The translations under genes and the position numbers were made by a program. The notes under the pieces were generated by a model. It was not told the origin of the DNA. It ran no database searches and saw only the letters and a program-made list of their open reading frames with translations. Source: Flavobacterium sp. CF108 (GTDB taxonomy: Bacteria; Bacteroidota; Bacteroidia; Flavobacteriales; Flavobacteriaceae). Taken from it: 64,000 nt of DNA. This document shows, one piece after another, positions 33,780-43,693 of the stretch (the first letter of the stretch is position 1; each line of letters begins with the position of its first letter). The DNA lies in the NCBI RefSeq assembly GCF_900129795.1, contig NZ_FQWW01000008.1, forward strand, positions 197,480 through 261,479, written 5' to 3'.

Positions 33780-36218
33780 TTAATTATTCTGTATTGATTT
33801 GACAATTATATTTTTTCCTTCTAATCCATTGGAGGTTACTGATAATTTAATTTCACCTGCCTGCTGATTGCTTTTTATTACGACCAAAGCCCTTCCGTGC
33901 CATGCTTTACGTGTATTGCCTACATATTGCTCAGTATCTTTTATATCAGCATTATCAACTCCTGCAATAACACCTTGTCCCTCAATTTTAAAGTCAAGAC
34001 GGTTGGCAGCATTTGGCTGAAATATTCCATCTTTATCTGTTATTTCAATAGTTATGTATGATAAATCCTGACCGTTGGCCAGTATTTCCTTTCTATCGGC
34101 TGTAAGTTTTATTTTTGCAGCATCGCCCGCAGTTTGCAAAATGGCAGATTCTACTTCTTTTTCATTCTCTACCCCAACAGCTTTAAGTACACCAGGAGAA
34201 TATGGAATTGAAAATGCGGCTTTAAATTGTTGTTCGCGAGTGGTTGGCTGTTCTCCAATCAGCTTGTCGTTCAGGTATAATCTTACTTTTGGATATTTGG
34301 AATATACCTCAACCTGAACCGTTTTGCCTTCAAAAACAGGCCACGTCCAGCTTTCCCATGTTGGCCAAACTGACCACCATGTTTCTTTTATTTCTAATGG
34401 TTCCGGTGCTGGTTCACGAACCGCCATGTAGAGCTTTTCGTTAGTATTATACAGCATGCTTCGGTAATGAGAAATAGGTTTTCTCCAGCCAATCAAATCT
34501 ATATCACCACAGTAAGCACCATGATAAGGGAAGAAATCATGTTCCCAGTGTTCACCGGGTACATCACCAGAATAATACCAGCGTCCAATTCCTGATTCTC
34601 CTAAATAATCCATGGCTGTCCAGACAAAATCACCTATTACGTAATTGTTCTCCTGAACGAGTTTCCAATTATTAAAGGCATCTTTTGGATACGATTCGGT
34701 TTGAACTATAATACGAGAAGGCACTCTTTTATGATCTTCCGGAGCCCTATGCAAATTGTAATTATAACCCGCAACATCATGTACTGCCATTAACGGATCA
34801 AACACATCCCAATTCTTGTCGTTGTTTACTATTGCAGATGTAACAGGACGGATTTTATCTATTTTCTTTACTGCATCTAAAAGCATTCGGGCTGTTTTTA
34901 CAGCGTCAGGATCTGACCTCTCCGGTATTTCATTACCAATGCTCCACATGAAAACCGAAGGGTGATTACGATCACGTAATACCATTGCTTCTAAATCGCG
35001 CTGCCACCACTGATTGAAATATTTAGAATAATCGTTACTGTTTTTTCCAATTTTCCAGCAGTCAAAAGATTCATCCATTACTAACAAACCTAGTTTATCG
35101 CAGGCTTCAAGAAATGCTTCAGAAGGCGGATTATGAGAGGTTCTCACTGCATTGAACCCACCGGCTTTAAGCAGTTCGACTTTGCGTTCTTCGGCACGAT
35201 CAAAAGCAGCGGCTCCCAAGCAGCCATTATCGTGGTGTACGCAGCCACCGTTTATTTTTACTGTTTTTCCGTTTAGCTGAAATCCATTTTCAGTCGTAAA
35301 TTTTATAGAGCGAATACCAAAATCTGTCTTTGTGTCGTCAACTACTTTTTTACCTTTTAAAACCTGAATCTGAGCCTGATATAAATAAGGTGTTTCTGGT
35401 GTCCAAAGCTTAAGATTAGAGACTTGTATCGTTTGGGTTAATTCCTTCTCACTATGAGCCGGAAGCTCTACTTGTGTCTGGCCGTTTCCTGCATTTTTAG
35501 AATTATTTGAAAGAAGTGTCTTTACAACAATGCTTTGTGCAGATTCTGTTTCATTTTTTACCTTGGTTTTCACCAATACAACTGCCTTTTTTGAAGACAC
35601 TTCGGGAGTTGAAATGTCAACACCCCAATGTGCAACATGTACAGGATCAGTAACGACCATCCAAACATGACGATAAATTCCCGAACCTGAGTACCAGCGG
35701 CTGTTCATTTGCTGTGAATTATCGACACGCACTGCAATAATGTTTTCTTTACCAAAGTTCAAATAAGGTGTAAGGTCGTAACTGAATGATGAGTAACCAT
35801 AAGGATAAACGCCCAACGATTTTCCGTTGATAAAAACTTCTGAATTCATATAAACTCCTTCAAAATAAACAGCTGTTTTTTTTGCTTTCCATTCATCAGG
35901 CACCTGAAAGGTTTTTCTATACCAGCCAATTCCTGCCGGAAAATATCCTCCGCCTCCGCCTGTTGTATTTTTAGGATGAATTTTTCCTTCAATACTCCAA
36001 TCGTGAGGTAAATCGAGTTTACGCCAGCCTGCATCATTGAAGTTATTTGTTTTGGCTTCAGCATCATCTCCTAAAAAGAATTTCCAGTTATAATCAAATA
36101 ACTGCTTTCTTTCGGTTCCATTTTGTGCATATCCTGAAAAAGCACTTATAAATATAATGAATACTAATAGTATTTGTTTTGTGTAAAATTGTTTTTTATA
36201 TGAATTTAAACCGTTCAT
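33780..36218 (-). CDS. GH2 beta-galactosidase with DUF4982-type C-terminus
   Basis: Exo-acting GH2 enzyme of 812 residues: signal peptide (about 14-31, ending GYAQ), sugar-binding domain (about 40-210), Ig-like domain, TIM barrel (about 310-590) with acid/base E430 in SIGNEIPE and nucleophile E508 in VQTESYP, then a DUF4982-like domain (about 620-690) and an Ig/invasin-like domain to the end. This architecture is common among Bacteroidota beta-galactosidases in PULs that target plant glycans. It is 41 bp downstream of the next GH2 gene, so the two form a pair with different domain layouts, presumably for different linkages or positions. Specificity is inferred only at family level. Confidence 0.92.
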   Translation of the reverse strand: MNGLNSYKKQFYTKQILLVFIIFISAFSGYAQNGTERKQLFDYNWKFFLGDDAEAKTNNFNDAGWRKLDLPHDWSIEGKIHPKNTTGGGGGYFPAGIGWYRKTFQVPDEWKAKKTAVYFEGVYMNSEVFINGKSLGVYPYGYSSFSYDLTPYLNFGKENIIAVRVDNSQQMNSRWYSGSGIYRHVWMVVTDPVHVAHWGVDISTPEVSSKKAVVLVKTKVKNETESAQSIVVKTLLSNNSKNAGNGQTQVELPAHSEKELTQTIQVSNLKLWTPETPYLYQAQIQVLKGKKVVDDTKTDFGIRSIKFTTENGFQLNGKTVKINGGCVHHDNGCLGAAAFDRAEERKVELLKAGGFNAVRTSHNPPSEAFLEACDKLGLLVMDESFDCWKIGKNSNDYSKYFNQWWQRDLEAMVLRDRNHPSVFMWSIGNEIPERSDPDAVKTARMLLDAVKKIDKIRPVTSAIVNNDKNWDVFDPLMAVHDVAGYNYNLHRAPEDHKRVPSRIIVQTESYPKDAFNNWKLVQENNYVIGDFVWTAMDYLGESGIGRWYYSGDVPGEHWEHDFFPYHGAYCGDIDLIGWRKPISHYRSMLYNTNEKLYMAVREPAPEPLEIKETWWSVWPTWESWTWPVFEGKTVQVEVYSKYPKVRLYLNDKLIGEQPTTREQQFKAAFSIPYSPGVLKAVGVENEKEVESAILQTAGDAAKIKLTADRKEILANGQDLSYITIEITDKDGIFQPNAANRLDFKIEGQGVIAGVDNADIKDTEQYVGNTRKAWHGRALVVIKSNQQAGEIKLSVTSNGLEGKNIIVKSIQNN

Positions 36219-36258
36219 TTATTACTTTATTTCTAGTTATGTCATTCGTTTTGAAAAC

Positions 36259-39200
36259 TTATTGCTTCTCAATATATTCCATGATAAATCCAAAATGATA
36301 GGACTTATTACCTGGATTGGTATATTTTTCCATTGTTTTGGCTCCCCACGTATCATCACCGCCAACTCCATGAATATTTAAATCAATATTCAGGTTAATA
36401 AAATCACGTTTTGGCAGTTGGCAATCATGCTTTGCACTCTCCAAATCGTCTTCTGTATAAGGCCACGCGCGAAAATTAAGTGACTGCAAACCTGTTATTT
36501 TAATGGTTTCCTTATTTTGAGCCTGTAACGAAAACCAGCGAACATCACCGCGATTTGCATTGTCTTGCGGCACCGGATATGGCACCACAAAATTTTCTAA
36601 TTCTGCCTGATATAAACCAATCAGCGAAGCTGTTTTCCTGTCCGGATAATTTTCATTTGGTCCTCTTCCATACCAATCAATAGTACTATAGTTCTCTGGA
36701 ATATGAACCCTCATTCCGAATTTAGGAATCAACGGAATAGTATCGTTCTGAGGTGTATATAATGCTTCAACTTGTAATTTTCCTTCGCCGTTTAATTGGT
36801 AATTCAGTGTATAATTGGCACCAATGGCTGGCAGGCTCATATCGAACTTAACCGTTGTTAAGTTACTGTCTTTTAAAACACTAACATTTTTAACAATTCT
36901 GGTTTCTGCTGCCTTTTTCCATTTGCCCAATTCTTTTACATAACCGCTTTGCTTTTGATTATCGTTTGGCGTTTTCCAGAAATAAGGTTCAAGTCCGCCT
37001 ATTAGCAACTCTTTTCCATTAGCTTTCCAACTAACCAATGCACCATTTTTTCGGTCAAGGATAAAGGCCATTTTTTCGGTTTTTAGCTCAATTTGTGAAG
37101 CCGATTCTGTAACAATTACCTTTTTTTCAGTTGCTGCAATATTGGTCCAGTTGTAAGGTTTGATAACAAACTGTTCGCGGGCAATACAAAAACCTTCTTC
37201 TGCCCAAAGGGCTGCAGATTTGAGTTTAGCATAGATATTTAAAGTTATTTCTGATGGAATCGTACCTGTAAGCTGCGGTGAAGGAATTTTTATATCTGAA
37301 AATGTCCCCGGCAAAATGTTGTCACCGCTAAATTTACCTTTTTGCAGCGATTTGCCATTGGATATATATTCATATTCAAAATCAAAATTACCAAGCTGCA
37401 GAAAATCAAAATGATTTGTAACTCTTAGTGTTACATCCTTATCATCTAAAAGCTGAAATACCACCTGCTGATACACTTTTTGTACTTCGAAATAATGAGG
37501 GTGAGGCGTTCTGTCTGATGAAATCAAACCTTTCATTGAAAAAGTTCCATCATTTGGCTGATCTCCAAAATCACCTCCGTAAGCCCAAAATTCATCATCT
37601 TTCAATTGATAATCATCCGGGTGTTCGGTGAGTTTTAGAGGAGAGTTATCTTTTTTCTTTGCCAAGCCCTGATCTACCCATTCCCAAATAGCGGCACCGG
37701 TAAGGCTTGGGTCATTATAAATTACATCCCAGTATTCCTGAAGATTTCCTCCCGAATTACCCATTACATGCGCATACTCACGCATAAATACCGGCCTGTC
37801 TGTTATTTTTTCTCCTAATTTTTTCAGGTCTTCAGGATGCAGATAACCTTCATCGTAAATATCTGATACACTACGATCTGTATCAGAATAGATTGGTCGG
37901 CTTGGATCGAGTTTCTTTACAGTATCTGCCATAGCTACAAAATTTTGTCCGCTGCCGCCTTCATTTCCTAATGACCAGAAAGTAACACAAGCGTGGTTTT
38001 TATCTCGCTGTACAAGGGCAACAACTCTTTCTACATGCTGTTTTTTCCACATTGGGTTATCGCCCATTTCTTTATTTCCAAGGCCAAAACCATGAGATTC
38101 CTGATTTGCTTCATCCATTACATAAAAGCCGTATTTATCACAAAGCTCATAAAACAAAGGATCGTCAGGATAATGACAGGTACGTATCATATTGATATTA
38201 GCCTGTTTCATCAGCTCAATATCCCGAATCATGATATTACGACTTACATGCTTACCTGTGCGCGGGTGCTGTTCGTGGCGGTTTATACCTTTGAGTTTAA
38301 CTGCTTTATTATTGACATAGAATACATCTCCACGAATTTCAATTTTACGAACACCGAAATAACACTCGGCTTTATCTATAATTTCATTTTTATTATTTTT
38401 GAGTTTCAGTTTAAGATGATATAAATCCGGCGTTTCGGCAGACCACAACTTAGGATTTTGCATCAATGTGTTTATTTCAATTGACAGCTGTTTTGACTTT
38501 TGAACCACAGCTGTTTTCTTAGAAAAAGAGAGATCAATCCATTCACCTTGTGCAGAAAAACCAGAAACCTCAGCATCTATGTACAGTCCTTTACTATCTT
38601 GATCTGAACGATTATCAATACTTAAATCGATAGAAATATCAGCATTGTCAAACGAATTGTTTGGCACAGCTTTAACAAAAAAATCGCTGATATACGTTTT
38701 TGGACGGGCAATTAAATCTACATCTCTAAAAATACCGCTCAATCGCCACATATCCTGATCTTCCAGATAACTGCCATCGCACCAGCGATATACTTCAACA
38801 GCCAGTTTATTTTCTCCTTTATGGATGTATTTTGTGATATCAAATTCTGCCGGAGACATTGAATTTTCGCTGTAACCCACCTTTTGTCCGTTTACCCATA
38901 TATACATTGCTGAAAGTACTCCGTCAAAATTGATGAATACTTGTTTATTGTTCCAGTTTTCAGGAATAATAAAAGTTGTACTATAACTCCCTACCGGATT
39001 TCGCTGCAGAAAACTTGTGAAATATTTTTCAGGTTCGCTTGTCACTTTCGGAAAATCACGCTTAAACGGATAAGTCGAGTTTGTATATATTGGGGTTCCG
39101 AATCCTTGGAGTTCCCAGTTTCCCGGAACCAGAATATTGTCCCAATTTTTTGTTGAATAATTCTCTGTGTAAAAATCGGCCGGACGTGATTGCGGATCTG

Positions 39201-39417
39201 GCGACCACTTAAATTTCCAGATGCCATTAAGCGACTTAATCATCGTATTATTCATTTTCTCTTCAGACAAGAAACCATACGCATGCGGCTTTTCCTTGTT
39301 TATGCCATTAATATCCGGATTCTCCCAATCGGGAACATTTTGAGCCTGAAGGATATATATGGAGAAAAATAGAATTCCCAAAAAAAGCTTTTTTACTATA
39401 GTAATTGATTTGTTCAT
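36259..39417 (-). CDS. GH2 beta-galactosidase (LacZ-type, long)
   Basis: 1052-residue secreted LacZ-like enzyme: signal peptide (1-26, ending LQAQ), sugar-binding domain, Ig-like, TIM barrel with acid/base E486 in SLGNEGGSG and nucleophile E547 in REYAHVMGNSGG, Ig-like, and C-terminal Bgal_small_N-like domain (about 780-1050). It resembles the GH2 at 105-3245 in layout but is clearly a different sequence, with a longer loop (about 615-640) between barrel segments. In a xyloglucan-type PUL it would remove beta-1,2-galactose from side chains. It follows GH44 across a strong hairpin. Confidence 0.93.
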   Translation of the reverse strand: MNKSITIVKKLFLGILFFSIYILQAQNVPDWENPDINGINKEKPHAYGFLSEEKMNNTMIKSLNGIWKFKWSPDPQSRPADFYTENYSTKNWDNILVPGNWELQGFGTPIYTNSTYPFKRDFPKVTSEPEKYFTSFLQRNPVGSYSTTFIIPENWNNKQVFINFDGVLSAMYIWVNGQKVGYSENSMSPAEFDITKYIHKGENKLAVEVYRWCDGSYLEDQDMWRLSGIFRDVDLIARPKTYISDFFVKAVPNNSFDNADISIDLSIDNRSDQDSKGLYIDAEVSGFSAQGEWIDLSFSKKTAVVQKSKQLSIEINTLMQNPKLWSAETPDLYHLKLKLKNNKNEIIDKAECYFGVRKIEIRGDVFYVNNKAVKLKGINRHEQHPRTGKHVSRNIMIRDIELMKQANINMIRTCHYPDDPLFYELCDKYGFYVMDEANQESHGFGLGNKEMGDNPMWKKQHVERVVALVQRDKNHACVTFWSLGNEGGSGQNFVAMADTVKKLDPSRPIYSDTDRSVSDIYDEGYLHPEDLKKLGEKITDRPVFMREYAHVMGNSGGNLQEYWDVIYNDPSLTGAAIWEWVDQGLAKKKDNSPLKLTEHPDDYQLKDDEFWAYGGDFGDQPNDGTFSMKGLISSDRTPHPHYFEVQKVYQQVVFQLLDDKDVTLRVTNHFDFLQLGNFDFEYEYISNGKSLQKGKFSGDNILPGTFSDIKIPSPQLTGTIPSEITLNIYAKLKSAALWAEEGFCIAREQFVIKPYNWTNIAATEKKVIVTESASQIELKTEKMAFILDRKNGALVSWKANGKELLIGGLEPYFWKTPNDNQKQSGYVKELGKWKKAAETRIVKNVSVLKDSNLTTVKFDMSLPAIGANYTLNYQLNGEGKLQVEALYTPQNDTIPLIPKFGMRVHIPENYSTIDWYGRGPNENYPDRKTASLIGLYQAELENFVVPYPVPQDNANRGDVRWFSLQAQNKETIKITGLQSLNFRAWPYTEDDLESAKHDCQLPKRDFINLNIDLNIHGVGGDDTWGAKTMEKYTNPGNKSYHFGFIMEYIEKQ

Positions 39418-39489
39418 ATTTGTTGTATTAGCAGTTTTTATTCCGCCTAAGAAATATTTAAGCGATTCAGATACTGCCTTTATTTTATT

Positions 39490-39549
39490 ATTTAAAAGTT
39501 AACCAGCCCATGGATCAGTTAAATACTATGCGCTGGTTAACTTTTAAAT
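39490..39549 (-). terminator. Long perfect hairpin between GH44 and GH2
   Basis: 18-bp perfect arms (39490-39507 and 39532-39549, core AAAAGTTAACCAGC) around a 24-base loop; the minus-strand stem ends in an A/T-rich tract without a clean T-run. It begins next to the GH44 stop codon (39555) and is 73 bp before the downstream GH2 start. It is probably an intra-operon terminator or mRNA-stabilising stem. Confidence 0.7.
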
Positions 39550-39554
39550 GGATT

Positions 39555-41456
39555 TTATCTTGCAATAATAAAAGGAATGCTTTTTTTATAGCTGTTGTTT
39601 TTTACAGATAAAAAATACGAACCGGCAGAAAATCCACTCACATCCAGCGTATGTAGCTCTTGCCCGTTATTTACAGTGAAAACTTTTAGTTTCTGTCCTG
39701 CAATATTATATACAGCTATTTGGGTTGGTTCTGTAATCGCCGAATCAAATTTTATATTCAATTTATCATTTACCGGATTTGGATAAATCATTACTCCTCC
39801 GCTGCCCGGCAGTGTGTTTACTTTATCAACCGACAATGAGGCTGTTTTTATCAAAACAGCTGTAGTTGACAAGGCGGGTACTGTAATAGTAAATGAATTT
39901 GAACTAACATTTACAGAACTCTTTTTTAAGGCATTAGTTGTATGAGATACGAAAGTTTCTGTTGCCGGGAGCCCGGAAATCTGTAATGTTTCAAAATTTC
40001 CATTTTCAATAGCAAAGTTGTTAAGGTTTACTGTTACAGTGCGTGATGCATTCATATCCTTATTCACAATAATTACAGTCATCGCGTCTGCAGCTTGATT
40101 TACTGTAGTGTAAGCCGAAACTGTATTTTCAAGTGAAGAAGTGCTTGAAACACTGTAATCTTTAGCATAACGGCTAAAAAGATGTAAAGTTTCCCACATA
40201 CCTACAGACCAGTTCCACGGGCTGAACAATTCAACACCATTGTTGGCAAATGTCCCCAAATGTGAGGCATATATAACAGATTCAAGGCTTGGATTACTGC
40301 TTGACATTGTGCCCCATTCGCTTACTCCGGTAGTGATACCATGGTTTGCTCCAAAATGTTCCGTCAGCCAGTCCTCAACACGCTTGAAAATGTATTGTTT
40401 TGAAAGTGAATTATCCCATCCTCCATTGATTGTTTTAATACCGTTTGAACCCGGATAGTCATAATTTGTATCGTAATAAATTCGGTGTCCCTGCAAAGCA
40501 GCGGCATCATCACCATTATACGAAGGGTAGTTATGAATATCTAATACATCTACCAGTTTAATACCGGTTGCTTTATATTCATCTCCCAGACGTTTTATGA
40601 AATACTCAATCCAGGAATAATACCTGCCATTGATGTATATACTTTCATTTGACCATTTGTACCATTGCCATTCAGAGGTTGTAACGGGTCCGCAAAGTTT
40701 AATACCAGGGTATATCGCTTTTGCTTTCTTGGCTAAATCTATATAACGATCCATAAAAGCAGAAGCCGATAACAGGGTTGGCATAGCCCAGTCGTGCGTT
40801 CCGTTCCATATATCTACCTCATTGTCCATATTCCAGTATACAAACTGATCTTTGTTAAAACCTTTACCACCAGCTCCAAACCAATCATTAAGAATTGCCA
40901 CCGAAGAATCAGCTGGCCATGGCTTACTGAACAACTCTGGGTTTCCATCGACCAAGGCAGTACCCCCGCCGCTTGTATTAGGGGTTCCTCCCCCTGCCAA
41001 GTTCTGATTAACGCCAGACCAATACTGTGCCTGATTGTATCCCCAGTCATTGAAATTATTATTCGTATTGGATGCAACTCTTCCCAGCAGCTGAAAAGCA
41101 AACATGCCCTGCATACCAGGAAAATTATTACTAACATTCTGTGCAGATGCATCCCAATCAGCAGTATAAACATTATTATACCAGTCAGGATGAACAGCAA
41201 GTTTTGCCTGCCAGTTATAGGCTGATGCATTATTACCTCCATTCATACGGGTAAAACGTAAACCTGCATCTTTGTAAAATTGAGCTGGTTTATCTAAAAA
41301 ATCATTTTTCCCATAAATGTATGGTGATACCTTTTTTTTATTTACAGCAGCATCTACCGTAATCTGAACATTCTGAGCTAAAGTCACAGTACTGGCAAGA
41401 CCACAAAAGCTTACTACAAAAAAATACTTTTTCAAAAACATAAATTTCATATCCAT
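39555..41456 (-). CDS. GH44 endoglucanase/xyloglucanase with T9SS C-terminal domain
   Basis: Secreted endo-acting enzyme. GH44 members cut beta-1,4-glucans, notably xyloglucan, and sometimes mannan. Signal peptide (about 6-28, ending LAQ). The GH44 barrel shows VSPYIYGKND at the start, RMNGGNNASAYNW (the family's substrate-loop motif), acid/base E213 in WNMDNEVDIW and nucleophile E380 in GVSEWG, followed by a beta-sandwich to about 545. Residues about 557-633 are a type A T9SS sorting domain (IYPNPVNDKLNI, then SAGSYFLSVKN), so the enzyme is exported by type IX secretion to the cell surface or medium. It is the only T9SS cargo seen here, fitting an initiating, extracellular role. The GH44 call is by motif, not by search. 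Confidence 0.85.
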   Translation of the reverse strand: MDMKFMFLKKYFFVVSFCGLASTVTLAQNVQITVDAAVNKKKVSPYIYGKNDFLDKPAQFYKDAGLRFTRMNGGNNASAYNWQAKLAVHPDWYNNVYTADWDASAQNVSNNFPGMQGMFAFQLLGRVASNTNNNFNDWGYNQAQYWSGVNQNLAGGGTPNTSGGGTALVDGNPELFSKPWPADSSVAILNDWFGAGGKGFNKDQFVYWNMDNEVDIWNGTHDWAMPTLLSASAFMDRYIDLAKKAKAIYPGIKLCGPVTTSEWQWYKWSNESIYINGRYYSWIEYFIKRLGDEYKATGIKLVDVLDIHNYPSYNGDDAAALQGHRIYYDTNYDYPGSNGIKTINGGWDNSLSKQYIFKRVEDWLTEHFGANHGITTGVSEWGTMSSSNPSLESVIYASHLGTFANNGVELFSPWNWSVGMWETLHLFSRYAKDYSVSSTSSLENTVSAYTTVNQAADAMTVIIVNKDMNASRTVTVNLNNFAIENGNFETLQISGLPATETFVSHTTNALKKSSVNVSSNSFTITVPALSTTAVLIKTASLSVDKVNTLPGSGGVMIYPNPVNDKLNIKFDSAITEPTQIAVYNIAGQKLKVFTVNNGQELHTLDVSGFSAGSYFLSVKNNSYKKSIPFIIAR

Positions 41457-41506
41457 ATCTAATTTTATTTATTTACTATTATAACTTTTTTTAGGCGTGT
41501 AGTTTA

Positions 41507-41860
41507 TTATTTGTCCATTTCGTAAATTCGTTCCATCAACTGCCATTTCTGGTTTGCTGTTGCCTCGGCAGAACTATCCTGAAATTCTGCCATATACGCT
41601 TCCCATTCGCTTTGTCGCGGCTTTGCTGCCAATTCATTCATCGCCTTGTCGTGGTCAAAATTGAGTATGGTATCCATAATCATAAAAAGTCTTGTTTCAA
41701 TAAGATAGATTTCCATATCGATAATTCCCACTTCTTTCATTCCTTGGGTTATTTCCGGCCACGCTGCCCCTTTTGCGTGCACTTTTTTATATGCTTCGAT
41801 TAATGCTGCGTCATTAAGCAATTCCATGGTTTTGCAATAACGTTTAAATGAGATTGGCAT
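41507..41860 (-). CDS. RhaM-family sugar mutarotase (L-rhamnose or L-fucose)
   Basis: 117-residue cytoplasmic protein of the RhaM/DUF718 dimeric alpha-beta-barrel family that interconverts alpha and beta anomers of 6-deoxy-L-sugars. Family landmarks: the N-terminal strand with MELLNDAALIEAYKKVHA, the segment WPEITQGMKEVGIIDMEIYL, RLFMIMDTILNFD, and W-rich C-terminus (SEWEAYMAEFQ, KWQLMERIYEM). There is no signal peptide. It lies directly downstream of the GH29 fucosidase (72 bp), so an L-fucose mutarotase role feeding released fucose into catabolism is more likely than rhamnose; that is context-based inference. Confidence 0.88.
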   Translation of the reverse strand: MPISFKRYCKTMELLNDAALIEAYKKVHAKGAAWPEITQGMKEVGIIDMEIYLIETRLFMIMDTILNFDHDKAMNELAAKPRQSEWEAYMAEFQDSSAEATANQKWQLMERIYEMDK

Positions 41861-41932
41861 TTTTTATAATTTTTAATCTGTTATTAAGTAAAAGTGATTT
41901 TGTCATTTGCCGGTAATAGCCTAATTCGTCTA

Positions 41933-43591
41933 TTATTTTTGTTTTATTTTTAATACTATGGCAATGTCGTTCGGGATCATTTTTGGTTTTGTAATTACCA
42001 ATGAATCTCCCGATTGTTTCCATGAAAGTTTCTCTTTACTTCCAAGGATTTCAATACTTTTAATTTTACCGTTGTATTTATTCTTGCCAAGCAATTTCAA
42101 ACTAATGTTATCTGAAGGCACTCCTAAAAGGGTCGCATAAAGAATTTTCCCATTTTGATTATAACGAATATCATTAGCCGACAATTTTACTTTTCCTTCA
42201 TTAAAGCTTTGATCCTGACCAGGTTTTATAGCATCTGAAACAGGGCCTTCTCCATATTGTTTCCACGGACGTGTATCAAAAATGCTTTCTTTATTTACAT
42301 CCATCCAGGCCGCTATTTTTTCAAGAATTGCAACTTCCTTATCATCAATACTACCGTCTCCCTTAACAGGAATATTTAGCAGTAAGTTTCCATTTTTACT
42401 AACAATATCAACCAGCATGTGAATTACTGTAGCGGCAGATTTGTATCCATTGTTATCATAAACTGATTTATTATAATGCCAGTCTCCAATACAAGTACAG
42501 GTTTGCCAGGGTAAGTCTTCGATTTTATCCGGAGCTCCTCTCTCTACATCCCATACCATACATTTTTTTTGTTCATCAGTCAGTATTTTTCCAAACAGCA
42601 CAGCTTCCAGCTTGCCGTTGTGAGCAGCCATATTACGGTTATAGAAATCGGCCGCAATTTTTAATCCCGCATCACTTACAGGATAAAGCGGCAGAGCAGT
42701 ATCATCAAAATAAAGCAAATCCGGATTGTACTTATTAATAAGATCTATGGTCCTATTATAGAATTTTTCGCAGTATGCCTGCGAAGGTAATGATGCGCCA
42801 TTGCCCCAATGCCACTGACCCCACAGAGCAAATAAATCTTTATCGCTATTTAAGCTGAGAGGATGATTTTGGGCATAAAGTTCCTGCGGATCAAGCCCTT
42901 CCCACCATTTTCCCTTACCATCGGCTTTTGTAAGCTTTCCATCATACGGAATTCCCGCAAATGGTCCGCTGGTATCTGATCTCTGAGCCGTCTCAAACCA
43001 CGTCCATGCATGTGAAGCGTGTACACTAATACCAAATGGAAGTCCGTATTTTTTTGCTGCTTTTGACCAGCCTGTCATAATATCTTTTTTAGGCCCTACA
43101 CGTACCGAGTTCCACTCCTGATATTTACTGTCCCACAAATCCAGATTGTCATGATGATTTGCCATGGCAAAGAAATATTGGGCTCCTGCCCTTTTGTAAA
43201 GTGCCACCAATTTTTCAGGATCCCAATTTTGGGCTTTCCAATCATTAATAATTTCTTTAAATCCAACTTTAGATGGATGCCCGTAATGTTCTACAAACCA
43301 TTTGTATTGGTCACCGCCTTCGTTATACATAAATCTCCCAAACCAATCACCTTGCTCAGGCTGGCACTGCGGCCCCCAATGAGCCCAAATACCAAACTTG
43401 GCATTACGAAACCACTCCGGAGTTTTATATTGCTGCAATGATTGCCAGGTTGGTGCAAATTTTCCGGCTGTAACGGGTTCGTTACCTTCCCTAACGGGTG
43501 ATACATAATTTTCCTGAGCCATCAGACAAGATGAAAATAGCATACAGAATACTATAGACAAACTGAGTTTCACTGAAATTTTTACGTTCAT
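41933..43591 (-). CDS. GH29 alpha-L-fucosidase
   Basis: Retaining exo-alpha-L-fucosidase. I use the start at 43591 (MNVKISVKLS); the frame runs to 43645 but the extra 18 residues precede a good signal peptide ending MAQ. Landmarks: WFRNAKFGIWAHWGPQ (substrate-binding strand), FAMANHHDNLDLW (the HH pair), nucleophile D296 in LLYFDDTAL, and a C-terminal beta-sandwich. The length, about 552 residues, is typical. Downstream is a RhaM-type mutarotase and upstream, across a repeat element, the SGBP-SusD-SusC genes. Removal of terminal fucose (for example from fucosylated xyloglucan) fits the context. Confidence 0.94.
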   Translation of the reverse strand: MNVKISVKLSLSIVFCMLFSSCLMAQENYVSPVREGNEPVTAGKFAPTWQSLQQYKTPEWFRNAKFGIWAHWGPQCQPEQGDWFGRFMYNEGGDQYKWFVEHYGHPSKVGFKEIINDWKAQNWDPEKLVALYKRAGAQYFFAMANHHDNLDLWDSKYQEWNSVRVGPKKDIMTGWSKAAKKYGLPFGISVHASHAWTWFETAQRSDTSGPFAGIPYDGKLTKADGKGKWWEGLDPQELYAQNHPLSLNSDKDLFALWGQWHWGNGASLPSQAYCEKFYNRTIDLINKYNPDLLYFDDTALPLYPVSDAGLKIAADFYNRNMAAHNGKLEAVLFGKILTDEQKKCMVWDVERGAPDKIEDLPWQTCTCIGDWHYNKSVYDNNGYKSAATVIHMLVDIVSKNGNLLLNIPVKGDGSIDDKEVAILEKIAAWMDVNKESIFDTRPWKQYGEGPVSDAIKPGQDQSFNEGKVKLSANDIRYNQNGKILYATLLGVPSDNISLKLLGKNKYNGKIKSIEILGSKEKLSWKQSGDSLVITKPKMIPNDIAIVLKIKQK

Positions 43592-43693
43592 TTTTTTGTT
43601 TTTAGGATAAATAAATTTTAATGTAAGACCTGCGGAAAAGCTCAACTTTTATTGAATCATCGCAGGCCTTAGTTTTTTTTAACTATTAATGCT

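Noticed and set aside
37993..38424. 143-codon plus-strand ORF
   Set aside because: Antisense shadow of the 1052-residue GH2 barrel; the translation is low-complexity and without recognisable motifs.
40794..41242. Long overlapping ORFs in both strands (143 and 142 codons)
   Set aside because: They lie wholly inside the GH44 gene in other frames, have no domain or signal features, and the GH44 frame carries the catalytic motifs.
43592..43645. 18-residue N-terminal extension of the GH29 protein
   Set aside because: It precedes a complete signal peptide beginning at MNVKISVKLS, so the start at 43591 is preferred.
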